From: Epiperipatus broadwayi
Lineage: Eukaryota; Onychophora; Udeonychophora; Euonychophora; Peripatidae
Direction: 5' to 3'
Assembly: GCA_028023455.1 (NCBI GenBank)
Contig: JAQFVV010012423.1
Coordinates: forward strand, 9,526,269 to 9,590,268
Length of the DNA stretch: 64,000 nucleotides
Under the pieces are notes generated by a model. The model made no database searches. It saw only the letters and a program-made list of their open reading frames with translations, and was not told where the DNA came from. The position numbers were made by a program, and so were the translations under genes. This document shows positions 24,730 through 35,990 of this stretch, piece after piece. Each line of letters starts with the position of its first letter. The first letter of the stretch is position 1.

Positions 24730-24957
24730 TAGCTTTGGGTACTTACTTACTAGACCTGCTGCCTGGGTTTGCAACTCTACCATACCCTTCTCCTGTAGGG
24801 GAGAGGGAGTTTGCGATAGTAGAATGTCCTATTAAAAAGTCACAAGTACAGCATTCTGCTATCAAAAACACTCTTTCCCCCATTGGAGAAATGTATGGCA
24901 TTCTGCTATCCACAACACAGGCAGCAAGTCTAAATACAAAAGCACCCAACTTTGCAT
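24730..24957. mobile_element. Fold-back element (MITE-like), ~228 bp
   Basis: Nearly the whole segment folds on itself. TAGACCTGCTGCCTG at 24751 pairs with CAGGCAGCAAGTCTA ending at 24932, and inner blocks (GATAGTAGAATG versus CATTCTGCTATC) continue the stem to a short loop near 24830-24855. Outer flanks (CTTTGGGTAC versus GTTGGGTGC on the other strand) also match. No target duplication or transposase is visible. Open frames on both strands here mirror each other because of the palindrome. Confidence 0.75.
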
Positions 24958-25890
24958 ACATATGCAAATAAGCTAAACAGATAACTTATGAAAGAAGAAT
25001 AATACACGTATGCAAAAGTAATGATAATAGTTTAAATGAATTTATTTTTATTAGTTAAAAGCTCAAATAATTATTGAATTTTTTATAATTATATTGTTTG
25101 AAACTTTTTATTAAATAATATGCATATTCCTGTTTCAACTGTTCAAAAATATACAATAAATAATTCAAATGTAATATGAACAGAATTAAAAACAATTATT
25201 TAATTAAATATAATTAATTTAAAATATATAAATAATTTTAAGATATTTAATTTAAAATAAACAAATAAAAACTTAAATAATAGTTGAATTTATGTAATAA
25301 AGAAATAATTCAATTTATTATAAGCAAGTCTTGTCTAATTAAATCTATAAAGCTTTGTTTATTTTAAATCATATTAATAAATGCATGTTTTATTTTTTAT
25401 TCAAATATTTCAAATAATAAATTGTTTATATTGAATTTTCATCTTTATTAGTATTAGTTAAGAATATATTTTATGTGTTTTAAAATTTATATGGAGGGGA
25501 CGCAGTATATTTCTAAAAGTTTGCCGTAATTTATTTTTAATTATCATTTTAATTTTTTTTGTTCTTTTTTTTTTTTCTAATCCCATTTAATACATTACTC
25601 TTTGCTTTTTAGGTGAATTCATATTTTAAAAAATAAATGTTGGTAGACAAGCGTCTTTATTTTTTACCTCCTGTCATCTTTTGATGGATTATGTCTAGTT
25701 TTTACAATATAATAATCATGATTAATAATTTTTGCTTTTTTTTTTTTATTATCAAAAATGCAAGAATTTGCAGCAACTTATGTTATATAAGTTCATCATA
25801 AGAACCTGGATTAGCTCTGAAACAATTATTTGAAGTTATGTAAATAAGGAACGTTAAAGATACAAATGAAATACTATATAGATATGTTGT
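24958..25890. other. A+T-rich spacer
   Basis: No gene recognised. Long A and T runs lie near 25550-25580 and 25737-25748. Confidence 0.5.
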
Positions 25891-26058
25891 AATGTAAAAT
25901 ATTATTCATACAGAGTTTGAATATAAATTTTTAATATTATTTTATCGAGTATACTTTCGACGTTTTCACGTCATATTCAGTCAGTCGAAAGTATACTCGA
26001 TACAAATATATTATTAAAATTTTTATATTCAAACTCAGTATAAGTATTATTTTACATT
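25891..26058. repeat. 168-bp palindrome with hammerhead-like loop
   Basis: The outer arms (from AATGTAAAAT at 25891 and ending ATTTTACATT at 26058) and inner arms (TCGAGTATACTTTCGAC and its complement) form a long imperfect palindrome with a ~20-nt centre. Read on the minus strand, the centre gives CTGAATA (25980-25974), a GACG/CGTC hairpin with a TGAAAA loop, then GAAAG (25958-25954). That is the layout of a hammerhead core with a mutated first box. A head-to-head pair of Penelope-type termini is one explanation. Confidence 0.7.
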
Positions 26059-26612
26059 AATATCTAGGGTGGCAGAGTATGATAATGTTCTTGCATATAT
26101 AAGAATAATGAAATGATTTATTTGTTGTATTAGCGATGTGTAGGATCAAGTTATGAGTGATCTAGAAATCTTTTAGTTAGATAATAAATTATAAGCAGTT
26201 AAATTAATTAGGCATCAAATCTTTGTATGGAAAAGAAGTTACTTATTCTTATTTGGAGCATAAAGTAAAAGCAAAAATTATAAAATAATTTTATACAGAA
26301 TACACACTATATAAACGTATATATATATGTGTGTGTGTATGTAAAACCAAAACGTCGATATTTAGTGCACTCTTGATCAAATATAAATCTATAAGATTAT
26401 AGGATAACATTCTTATGCCAAGATATTTCACCTAAAATATGCATATTTTTTCAGAACAAATCACATTCATTAGATAAATCATAAATTTACAACATAATTA
26501 TTAGTTATTATTCATACATGAAAACATAAGTGGCTTGGGTAGTTGTAAAAATGATTATTTATTAATACGCTTTCCAAACAAATTATAACTCCCCCCTCCC
26601 CACACACACACA
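26059..26612. other. A+T-rich spacer with TA/TG microsatellite
   Basis: A (TA)n(TG)n run at 26318-26340 is followed by an AAAACGTCGATATTTAGTGCACTC segment whose minus strand weakly resembles the other hammerhead-like tails. No gene recognised. Confidence 0.45.
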
Positions 26613-26748
26613 CATTAAGACATTCAGAAGCACCCTCTCTGAATAAATATAGTCTAAATTTGAAGCAGTATTATCCAAGAGATGCTTAAAATTTAAAGTT
26701 TTATATTTTATTCACAGAGGGCATTGCTGAATATCTTAATGTTTGGGA
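26613..26748. repeat. Small inverted-repeat element, ~136 bp
   Basis: CATTAAGACATTCAGAAGC at 26614 and the complement of GAATATCTTAATG at 26736-26748 begin ~36-bp imperfect arms, which also share CCCTCTSTGAATAAA. A MITE-like fold-back is likely. Confidence 0.65.
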
Positions 26749-27410
26749 GGTGATTTAGTACTTTTATATTTAAATTTTCAGATACTGATATATTTTTAAA
26801 CAAATTATATATGCCTGTTTAATGAGATTTATTTAAATTCTTAGAAGAATAAAAATTTCACTTTGTTAGTGTCTAAGCATCACATTCTTTGCCTATATTA
26901 AAATGTTAGATCTTTAAACATCACAGAGAGTTTTGCCTATTTTAAAATGTTAGATCATAATAAAAGGTGAAATCCGTATTTTACTTATAGTGAATGCCTT
27001 GACAACAGTATATAGATCCTATGACTTAGGACTAGAACTAAAATATTTATTCTTTATTGTTTACATAACTACTTTTACTTATATATATATATTTACAAAA
27101 TAAAGAATAAAAACAAATTCATAAAAATAAAATAAAAAAATAAATATCTTAGATCTACATTCAGTATTGAAAGTGCTTAGCTTTAAAATAAAATTCTTTA
27201 TTACAAAAAAAATCTGTTCTGCAGTTAAATGTTTCAACATTTACTAAACAATTACTTTATATATTCATAAAAATTCAGCCACAAAATTATGTTTGACAGA
27301 CTATATTAAAGAATTTCTTTTAATAATTCTTAAGTTAACTCAGTTAAAAATTCTTTTAATATTTAAGATAAATGAAATGTAAGTTGTAATTATGAAAAAA
27401 TATAATAATA
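26749..27410. other. A+T-rich spacer with short tandem duplication
   Basis: Two ~50-bp units near 26873-26960 share TTTGCCTAT.TTAAAATGTTAGATC. Otherwise nothing recognised. Confidence 0.5.
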
Positions 27411-29020
27411 TATAGTGGAACCACAAACTATGCTATATTTTGTTTCAAGCACCTCTAGTGTTCAACATATTTATAGAGTATATTAGCTCATGATTATGTT
27501 AATAAACAACAATTAAAATATAATATACATTGTTTATTGAACTTCAAGTATAGAGTACTTTTCAATATATATATATATGCTTTTTGTATGTATAATAGTA
27601 ATATAAATCAAAGTCAGAGTACAAACAAAATTTTAAAAATGATAATCTAGTTATTAGTAATAATTTGAGAGCACACACTTATATCAATTTTACTGACTGT
27701 GTGTTCACTTGTGCAACAAAAAAAAAATTAACTACCATATTTAATATAAAGAGACAACAAATCTCTGATCATGCATTTTTTATAAATTTATATGCACTTT
27801 TCCATGAGTATTAGTTTAAATAGCATAAGTGGTCCACTTATGCTTAAAGCTTATCATTATATAAGCCAACCTTTGCAAACCATGCTGAGATGAGGGGTTT
27901 AACCTATTCTTCAGCAGCAGGAGAGAGATAGAATCTCATTTTTAACTACCTGTGATTTGAAATAAATAGTTAATTTTAAATTTTACTGCTATAAATAGTC
28001 TACTTATATATCACTGACTACATATGTAATATAAAAAAGGTAACAAACCTATAATTATGAGCTTTTTATGAATTCATGCACACTCAACCATGAGCACCAG
28101 TTTAAAAAGCATAAGATGGTCCATTTATCCTTAGAAGCTTAATTCATAAAAAGTGCATAACTGAAGGTTTATTAACTTCTTTATATTACATGCATAGTTA
28201 GAACTATATAAATAGACTATTTATTATAGTAAAATTCAAAATTCACAATTTATTACTAATCACAGGTAGTTAAAAATGAGATTCCATCTCTCTCCTGCTA
28301 TAGAATGAATATGCTTGTTCAATTCATTACTAAGTTATAATTCAAGCACACTTAAAGCCCTGATCTTAACATGAACAAAGGGTGGTTTATAAAATGATAA
28401 ACTTTATGTATAAGTAGACCAACTATGCTTATTAAAATGATGCTCATGAATGAGTGCATGTAAATTCGAAAATGTGCAGGAGTGGAGGTTTGTTACCTTC
28501 TTTATATTACATAAATAGTCAGTACTATATAAATAGACTATTATAACTATCATATTCGAATTTTTAAATGAAGTAAAAATAAAAATGTCTGACTTTCACA
28601 GCTACTAAATACACTTTAAGCATTTTTTCAATAAGATTTTTTTATTTTATAGAAACATAATAATGATCTTATTATCAAGAAATTAACATTTTTTAAATTA
28701 TTTTGATGTTTTAAAATAGTTTCAACTTTTGGTATGTTCTAAAATTTTGTAAAACTTTTAGCATTACACTCAGAAAATATTTTATTATGCAAAATACTAC
28801 ACATCAAATTTGAAAAAGATAATAAAGAAAGAAAATATATGTGCTTTCAACATAAACTGAAAAATTTTTTTAAAATATATATAATAACATATGGTGCTTA
28901 GAGAAGGGAAAATGACCACCAAACATCATAAAATTTGGAAATTTTAATAGTTTTTTTGTTTGTTTATTTACATTTGTGTTTGTTCACTTTTTCTGACAGA
29001 GTGTATGGCTCCACTGTATA
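27411..29020. mobile_element. Possible Tc1/mariner-type non-autonomous DNA transposon
   Basis: TATAGTGGAACCACAAACT at 27411 and the reverse complement of AGTGTATGGCTCCACTGTATA at 29000-29020 form an imperfect terminal pair with a TATA(Y)AGTGGARCCA consensus, 1.6 kb apart. TA-flanked ends and the length are like mariner relatives, but no transposase (D,D34-36 type) frame is visible and the middle is filled by inverted repeats. The pairing could be coincidence of two short motifs. Confidence 0.35.
27917..28298. repeat. 382-bp long inverted repeat
   Basis: The arms 27917-28074 and 28141-28298 are imperfect reverse complements, from GCAGGAGAGAGA at the left edge to TCTCTCCTGC at the right, around a 66-bp loop. 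Related partial units lie at 27700-27870 and 28440-28560 (TATATTACATAAATAGTC..ACTATATAAATAGACTA), so the palindrome is part of a repeat cluster. No coding potential. Confidence 0.85.
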
Positions 29021-29250
29021 TTTATTTTGTTGTATTACTTGTCACTTGTAAAATATTTTGGCAAGAAATGCATCACTAGTAAATTGCAGTTTAATTTTAG
29101 CTAGCAATTTAATTGTGAACTGATATGCTTGGTTTATTATATTGATTACTTTATATTTTGGCATATATTATATTTAATGTTTTCATGTTTGTATGATGTA
29201 CATAAATTATTGTTTTATTCCCAAAAACAATAATTTCTGTATGTATATAT
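29021..29250. other. A+T-rich spacer
   Basis: Nothing recognised. It ends in TATATAT at the edge of the LTR-like element. Confidence 0.5.
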
Positions 29251-31469
29251 TGTAATGATCCGGAGAAAGCGTGCTTAACGTGATCTGCACTACAGGGCGC
29301 CATCTAGGCATTTGAACCTAGAAAAATTTAAAAAGTAGGCAGATACGTAAGTAAAAAAAAAAATTTTTTTTTTTTTTTTTTAAATTTTGATTCCGGTCGT
29401 TAGCCCAAGTCACTAGCTCAGGGAATAGCAGAGATTTAATAATAGAATATCTTATCTACTTATATTTTTTTTTAAAAAAAAGAATAAAATAAGCCACTGC
29501 CAGTAATTAACATACAAACCTTTATTAACACACATATATAAGATTTAAAATTATTTTAGCATCAGTTTACCTTTTAAAATTTAACTTACATTTTTAACTT
29601 TGATTTTAATTTACATTTTAATTTTTACAACTTTACATTTTAATTTTTATTATATTATAAGTTTACATTTTAATTAAGTTCGCACAGATGGAATTATAAA
29701 AGCTTGTTTTAATATGTTGCGTATAGATTGGTTACATAGATTACAATGGTCAAAAACATTTCAAAATCAACATAAACGATCAAAATATAAAATCATTGAT
29801 ACCGACAATTGCAGAGGGAAATTTATAAGGAACCCAATAGTATTCACCATAAGATACTTGCATTGTCACCAATAACTTAAAAGACATCCGAATAAATACA
29901 TTTTAGATACTCACCGTAAGGTATCATTATTTATCAAATGTCTATATATTTTGATCAAATATGAAAACCCAAAACATACTTAACAGATAACCAATCCATG
30001 CAAATGTCTATAAACAACTTAAATTTAATGCATTTTTGTTTAGTGTCGAGTATGAATAGACTACATAGATTTGCATTTGAAAATAAACATTCTATCCCTA
30101 TTTAACCTTGGGCTAAAATTCGTAGTCAAACTGGCATCAATTCATCTGATATATCGATGTATTCAATGTAATATGGAATATGGCAGCACCAAAAAGATTA
30201 AGAGAAGACATTGACTCTCATCAGATAGGAATATTACATCTATCTAACGAGAAGAACAATAAAAAAAACTCCATAGAAAGGAACTGCATTCTCCGTCTTA
30301 TAATTCCTTCCATAGGCAAACGGGTGAGTGCGGCATATATATAAACGATTCTGCCAGTAGCGAATCTCTGACTACATCTACTAACTACATCAATATACCC
30401 AATCCATTGACCCAATTTAACAACGACACAAATAACCTAAGATTACCCTCCCCTAATATAACTTTACAAATATATACAGCCATTCACGCCCGACTTAAGT
30501 TTAACATTTATATAATTAATTGAACGAAAAACAAAAATCATGATAAAACTTAAAGAACAAAAAATAAATAAATAAATAGAAATGATTTTAAATATATATA
30601 AAAAAAAGAAATACCTCAAATAACATTATTAATAAATTAAGTTGGTCAGATAGGATAATATAGAAATCATTTAAATCTGGAAAGTTTTAATTTAATGTTC
30701 ATTATTTATAAAGTTCTTACGGTTTAAAACAGTTCATCTTTATCCGTTGCTTGCCATGAATGTGAATTCCCACGCCATCCTAAGATTGGTATTCTGTTGG
30801 CCGATTTATTTATCCATCCGGAGGTTTTTGCTTTAACTGGTCCTCAATGTAGAAAAACGATAGTTCATTTCTCTTTCTTTCTTTGGAAAAACTGAAGGGA
30901 TTGAAGAGGGCGTCTTTTCAATCCCTTCTACTTCACTTCCGCACTAACACATATCTGTCACATCTTTCAATAATAATCAATCATCCTTAATAATTTCCAA
31001 ACTTGTCTTTTTATATTAATTTGAAGGATTGAATTTACATTGCATCATCGATGAGATGGTCTTTTCGCTGAGGTCCGATTCCATTGCTTTTCTCTTCATT
31101 GGCTATTAGTTTCTATTGTTTTCCTATCTGACCGATGCTTTTACATTTAAATGCCCAAGGCTAGTTTACATTTAACTAATTAAAACAATCATTTCCATTT
31201 CTGATTAATTAATGTGTTTTCCAAGATTAAAGATATATTTTTATCTCTAAATCTTTTTAAGTTTTTGTTTTTAAAATACCTTTCTATTTTTAATAAAGTT
31301 TTATTTTAATAATTTTTTTTTTTATCTGTGCGATTTATATATACGAGTTTAAGATGATTTTTTAATTTTCAGTTTTTAATTCTTAAAAAAGAAATTTTTA
31401 TTGGCGAACTTTTTTTTTTTATATGTTTACTAATAAAAAATAATGTAACGTACGTATGTGCCCGTTACA
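29251..31469 (-). mobile_element. Solo-LTR candidate, family 1, copy C (2219 bp)
   Basis: Read on the minus strand it begins TGTAACGGGCAC (31469) and ends GGATCATTACA (29251), the TG..CA form of an LTR. It is flanked on both sides by ATATAT, a 6-bp duplication or simply a TA-rich target. It aligns in inverted order with copies A and B: the CTAGGCATTTGAACCTAG block near 29305, GGTTATTTG..GATTACCCTCCC near 30430, GCCCGACTTAAG near 30490, GCACAGAT near 29684, and CAATCATTTCCATT at 31186. About 2.2 kb without any domain-bearing frame fits an LTR left after recombination removed the internal part. No internal region with PBS or PPT remains. Confidence 0.75.
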
Positions 31470-31529
31470 ATATATAATTAAAATTACCCCAAATCCAAAA
31501 TTCAACCAGAGCAGCATAAAAATAATATT

Positions 31530-31580
31530 AAAACACTACCAAAGGTTTCACTGCTACAAGCAGACTTCTCAAGTGTAAAG
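31530..31580 (-). ncRNA. Hammerhead-like motif, degenerate
   Basis: On the minus strand CTTGAGA (31573-31567) is followed by a CTGC/GCAG hairpin with a TTGTA loop, then GAAAC (31549-31545). The order and spacing match the hammerhead core, with the first box altered. It lies 3' of the probable Penelope relic at 31600-32445, the position expected for such elements. Confidence 0.35.
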
Positions 31581-31599
31581 AACTACTAAAACTACACAA

Positions 31600-31742
31600 T
31601 ATATATAATATTAAACATTACCCACAAATCCATTCACCTCCCATCCACCCTTAATATTAAAAGAATTCTTAAATAAATTAATTGCTTCAGAATAATAAAT
31701 TTTCAATAATAAAGATTCTTTAATTCTTCTTTTGCTTGTAAT

Positions 31743-31778
<36 letters not shown>

Positions 31779-32445
31779 GTTCAAACTTATGTAATTCAGA
31801 ATCTTCAATCTGTTTTTGAGAACAATCTCCATAAGTAAAAGATAGATTACACCTTTCACTCTCATATAAGATCTTACTATAGACAGAGCTGGTACAAGCC
31901 ATTAGCAGACTGAGATTTTTATATTCTTGGAAATTACATAAATTTTATTAAACAAACAAATATGATTTGTTTTGAAAGTAGATTAATAAGATATAGCCAT
32001 TTTTAAAAACCTTCAAATTCCACTGCTATTATGAATATACATCTGGATTTGCATAAAGCTAAGTGGTTTTATAAATACAGCCAGATAATAATAACCCAAG
32101 TTTATATAAATAATGAATCTTCAATTTGTTGTCAAGGTAATCTCTATAATTAAAAACCTTCAAAGCCCACTGCTATTATGAATATACATCTGGATTTGCA
32201 TAAAGCTAAGTGGTTTTATAAATATAGTCAGATAATAATAACCCAAGTTTATATAAATAATCAATCTTCAATTTGTTGTCAAGGTAATCTCTATAATTAA
32301 AAGATGGATTCCATCTTTCATTCTGGTCTATGATCTTATTATAGACAATATTGCAAGTTAGAAAAAAAAAGTATGAAATTAGACATAAAGCTAATAAATA
32401 AAAAGAAAGATAAAAATATAGAAAAAAAAAAACAAATCTCACATT
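31600..32445 (-). pseudogene. Probable Penelope-like endonuclease relic with internal duplication
   Basis: Minus-strand islands look like the C-terminal part of a GIY-YIG Penelope ORF. One frame gives NLSFTYGDCSQKQIEDSELHKF (about 31790-31850). Another gives KRRIKESLLLKIYYSEAINLFKNSFN (31640-31740), the kind of basic, ESL-containing tail seen after the nuclease fold. A parallel copy, NPSFNYRDYLDNKLKID, is encoded near 32260-32310. The pieces are in different frames, broken by stops and by a (TA)n run at 31747-31775. GVY/YIG motifs are not visible, so assignment rests on the tail and the hammerhead-like motif downstream. Confidence 0.4.
32011..32304. repeat. Tandem duplication, 147-bp unit x 2
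   Basis: CTTCAAA..CCACTGCTATTATGAATATACATC begins at 32011 and again at 32158, and the two units match almost base for base to about 32304. The few differences (ACAGCCAG/ATAGTCAG, AATGAATC/AATCAATC) indicate a fairly recent duplication. Confidence 0.93.
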
Positions 32446-33064
32446 ATAGCATTAGTCAATATTAATAAAAAAATGTGTGAACATCATGATGATATTTAAT
32501 TTGTATACCTAATTATATGAAGTTATGGATATTTGAGGATGATGACTTAAATTTATTTTATTTAATAAAAACAATCTTTTAATAAAATAATACTTATGAA
32601 TATTTAGAGACTAAATGTAAAGTTAATGTATGAAGTAGGAAAGTTTGTTGGAATAATGTAAAAAAGAGAAGTTTGGGAAAAATTGCATTCAATTAGAAAA
32701 AATCTTTAATATTTAATTAGTGTATTTTGTAGATAATTTATCAAAATCTTTCTGAATAAGATAATACTTTTATAACTAGAATACTAATTTAGCACATCAA
32801 CAATTCTTTTTTAAATATTTTATTGTGAAGTAGATAATTTATTTGTACATATTATTATATATTAAAATGACTATTTTTACAAGAGGAAAATGTGAAGACA
32901 ATTTTAAAATTTATTTCTGCTTTTGCTTGCTATTATTAATTTAGTATCTATAATTTAATTGAATTACACTTGTTGTAAACTAGATATAATTTATGCATCT
33001 GTAATGTATTTTAATAAAGCTTATTTTCTATCTTTAGATAATTTTTTAAAAAAAAGATGTCATA
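32446..33064. other. A+T-rich spacer
   Basis: Nothing recognised. Confidence 0.5.
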
Positions 33065-33318
33065 CAATAGTAAACTACACAGAGATAAAACTATCCATAC
33101 ACTAGCACCACTCAGTGGAAGTCAAAGGAATCAATGGATTCAAGAAGTTTTGTGCATTAAATCCCTATCTAGTTCATACTTATCCAATATCTCCATTAAT
33201 TCACTCTGGATTCCATTGAGTAGCACTACTGTATAGAGAGTTTTGCCTCTGTGTTATCAGATTGTGTAAGCATAAAAAATAGTGATTACGTGATGTTTAG
33301 TGGTTCAATAGTAAACTA
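33065..33318 (-). mobile_element. Small retroposon insertion with 13-bp target duplication
   Basis: CAATAGTAAACTA flanks the element at 33065-33077 and 33306-33318; the insert itself is 33078-33305 (228 bp). It is related to 34685-34934 through CAAAATCCCTATCTAG-type sequence near 33160, CCATACACTAGCACCACT near 33100 and the end GTGATGTTTAGTGGTT. Within it, 33078-33125 and 33215-33251 are inverted copies of each other (AAAACTATCCATACA versus TGTATAGAGAGTTTT), so this copy is partly folded back. The hammerhead segment is present at the aligned position but badly eroded. Orientation is inferred from the 34.7-kb copy. Confidence 0.8.
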
Positions 33319-34420
33319 TCAATGAAAATGAACAAATTTTACTGCTTAGTTATTTTCAGTTATTTGTTTTAGATAGAAAAGTTAACATATGTACACAACG
33401 CACACACCACTCACACTTATATACTTAATATTAAAAATATTAAAATGTACAATAATAAAGGCAGCATTTAGAAAAGATTTTGAACAAGGGCCAATTTAAA
33501 GTTGTAATAAAGTAAAAATAGAAAAGTTATTTTTGTCAAACCTATACATTTTGAAGTAAAATTATTTTAATTTTTTAAATTAAGCATCTGTTAAAAAACA
33601 AATTTTTAAACTCTAAAATCTATTTTTTTAATATTAAATATAAAGCAATGATTCCAATAATAGAAAATACAAATCCTAATAACAAGTATTGTATGAAATA
33701 GAGGCATCCTATAGGAGAGATGAAAATCGTCATAGGCTTCATTATCAAAGAAGATAGGCCAAAATCAGCATTGGAAATGAATAATTATGATAATAATAAT
33801 CATAATAGCATATCATCATCAGCAATAATCATAAAGCCATCAATCATTCTTTGTCTTTACAAAGAGATATATTGCCTAAAATCTAGGCTAATCATCTTTT
33901 AGCTAATGTACAATTTAGGGCATATTATAAAAGCAATCACCAATATTTCAATTTTACACACATATTTAAATATTAGAATATTTGCAATAATAGATATCAA
34001 ATAATTCTGGGATTCAATAAACTAATTATCAAATCTATAAAGTATTTGGATTTTAATAATGATATTTATCCTTGTGACATTCAAATAGCCTTATAAAGAT
34101 CATTTGAATGTCCACACAGACACCTAAGTACCATTATTGTCCAAAACTAGCTTAGAATTGCAAAGAATCTAGTGACTGATATTGTAAAAAAAATATGCTT
34201 ATCTGAAGATTTGTTGTGATGATGGCATTTCAGTTATATTTATATGTTGGGCTACTTCCACCATCCAAAATTAAATATTGAATGTCTTTTTAAAATGTAA
34301 CTTTAGTATTAGCACACAGGTTAGTATATATATACAACATTTTGAGTGGTATTATTATCCTCCCTTCTTCAACTGTTGCTGACCTGACCAATGCTAGTAC
34401 TAGCATGGAAATTGAACCTG
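33319..34420. other. A+T-rich region, no gene recognised
   Basis: A 60-codon frame at 33720-33902 (plus) has no motif. The patch 34340-34430 may still be part of the adjacent LINE relic but I cannot read a domain there. Confidence 0.45.
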
Positions 34421-34429
34421 ATTTTTAGA

Positions 34430-35990
34430 TTGTTGAATATTCAATTTTTGTCTTTTTTAACATTTTACCTCTACTTTTTAACATTTCATCTGATAAGTCT
34501 TGCAACATTTGCAAAATCAAAATGTTCTAAATAATATTCATTTACTTTTACTCTCTTGAAGCTTTTCATTTTAATCTATTAAATACTTCTTGCAAACTGA
34601 TGTAAAACGTTTTGGAGGTAAGAGTCACCCTGTCTTACACCCTTCTAAATATTAATCTTCAAGCATCATTATGTAAGCTAATTGCTAGTAAACAGGAAAA
34701 AACTCTCCATACAATAGTGCCACCTTGTGCTAACCAGAGTAATCAATGTATTCCAGAAGGCTTGTGCACAAAATCCCTATCTAGTGCCTACCCATCCAAT
34801 ATCCCCAGACTAGTTTATGGCTTGTGGCCTTCGTCAATGAGGAGCCTCAGATCTGAGAGCACTGCACCTAGATCTTAGGATCTCTAACAGTTATGTGCTG
34901 GCATGAGATGGTGATCATATGATGTTTAGTAGTTTAAGCTAATTGTTGCTGTTGCATTTTTATAAATATTCCTTGGAATATGACAATATGCTGGATCTTA
35001 ACAGTGATGATTCAAGGTTTTAATCACTAAAAAAATGTTTATAGAATCAAATGCCTTTTCATAATCTGAAAATCAAAAGCATAATGCCAACTGATAGTTA
35101 TTGATCCTTTTTGTAATTTCTCTCAATAAGTGAACATGAACTACTGTACTGAAACTACTTTTAAATTCAATTTGTTCTTTTGACTGATTAAAATATAAAA
35201 GTTCAAAGTTCACTGCAGATGAATTTTAATTATCTTACTAAAAATTTAATAAAGAACTGATAAAAGACTGATAGATCTGTAATTTATAATATTTTCTTTA
35301 TCATCTTTTTAAAATATTAACATTAATACTGCATTCTTCCAATTATCTAGTACATCTTTATCATTTAGACATTTGGTATAAACCTCTGCCAAAAATTGTC
35401 TATTTTTTCATCTGTCTTTTTCAAGATATCAATTATAATTCTATCATTATCTGGAGCATTTCCATCCTTCATAGATTTAATTGCATGTCTCACTTGTGCA
35501 TTTAAAATCTTGGGAAATTCAGAAAATATAGTAATTTTAAAAAATCCTTTTTTTTTGTTTTTATTGCTATATAATTCTTGATAAAACATTTTCACACATT
35601 TCATGATGTCATCTCTCTTTATAGTAATAGTCCCATGTTTTTTGCATTCCAGAAATAGATTTTTTTTTACCAATACCAAGATGTTGTCTTACATGTTTGA
35701 AACATTATCTTCTATAGCTTTCCTTGCTAATTCCCAATTATATTTTCTTATATCATTATTAAATCTTTTTTTACAGCATTTTAAAAAATTCTAGATATTC
35801 AATTCATCTTAATCCATCATTTTTACATATCTTTATACTCCTTCTTTTTTTCATAAATTGATTTGTCTCAATAGAAATTTTATTGGTCAATTGCTGATTT
35901 TTGTGCCAGATATCTTTTATGCAGTTTTAAGCATGTTTCAGTTACCTTCCTATTGAGTTTGTTCAAATTTGAACCATTTTTAAAATCTAT
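34430..35990 (-). pseudogene. LINE reverse transcriptase relic (RTE/CR1-related), interrupted
   Basis: Minus-strand islands follow the order of an animal non-LTR ORF2. Frame 35679-35365 gives RDDIMKCVKMFYQELYSN..HAIKSMKDGNAPDNDRI, the segment before and at the fingers. 35330-35180 gives KDDKENIINYRSISLLSVLYKIFSKII, the classic NYRPISLLS region with P changed to S. 34650-34600 gives KGVRQGDSYL, RT motif B. 34545-34470 gives YYLEHFDFANVARLI, the FADD region with the second aspartate lost (FANV). Upstream of 35680 KKDLIMI..ENIIGN is the endonuclease-RT linker. Stops, frameshifts and the insertion at 34685-34934 make it dead. The order and motifs are unusually clear for its age, so the RT assignment is secure; the clade is less so. 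Confidence 0.85.
34674..34945 (-). mobile_element. Small hammerhead-bearing retroposon nested in LINE
   Basis: TAAGCTAATTG flanks the insert at 34674-34684 and 34935-34945 (11-bp target duplication); the element is 34685-34934 (250 bp). It splits the LINE RT just upstream of motif B. Read on the minus strand, the segment near 34840-34800 gives TTGACGA, AGGC/AAGCC pairing around CACA, then ATAAAC and TAGTC. Compared with the 9.4-kb copy (CTGATGA..GAAAC), the two together imply an ancestral hammerhead with an AC-UA-GU helix III and a GTC site. No protein is encoded. Size, target duplications and ribozyme-like core resemble animal retrozymes; a Penelope-derived fragment is the alternative. Confidence 0.8.

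Noticed and set aside
24717-24971. Overlapping frames on both strands
   Set aside because: They mirror each other because the segment is a palindrome.
27411-29020. Intact mariner transposon
   Set aside because: The ends pair only over a short imperfect motif and no transposase frame is present; kept only as a low-confidence non-autonomous element.
32011-32304. CRISPR-like or satellite array
   Set aside because: Only two units and a eukaryotic context; a simple tandem duplication.
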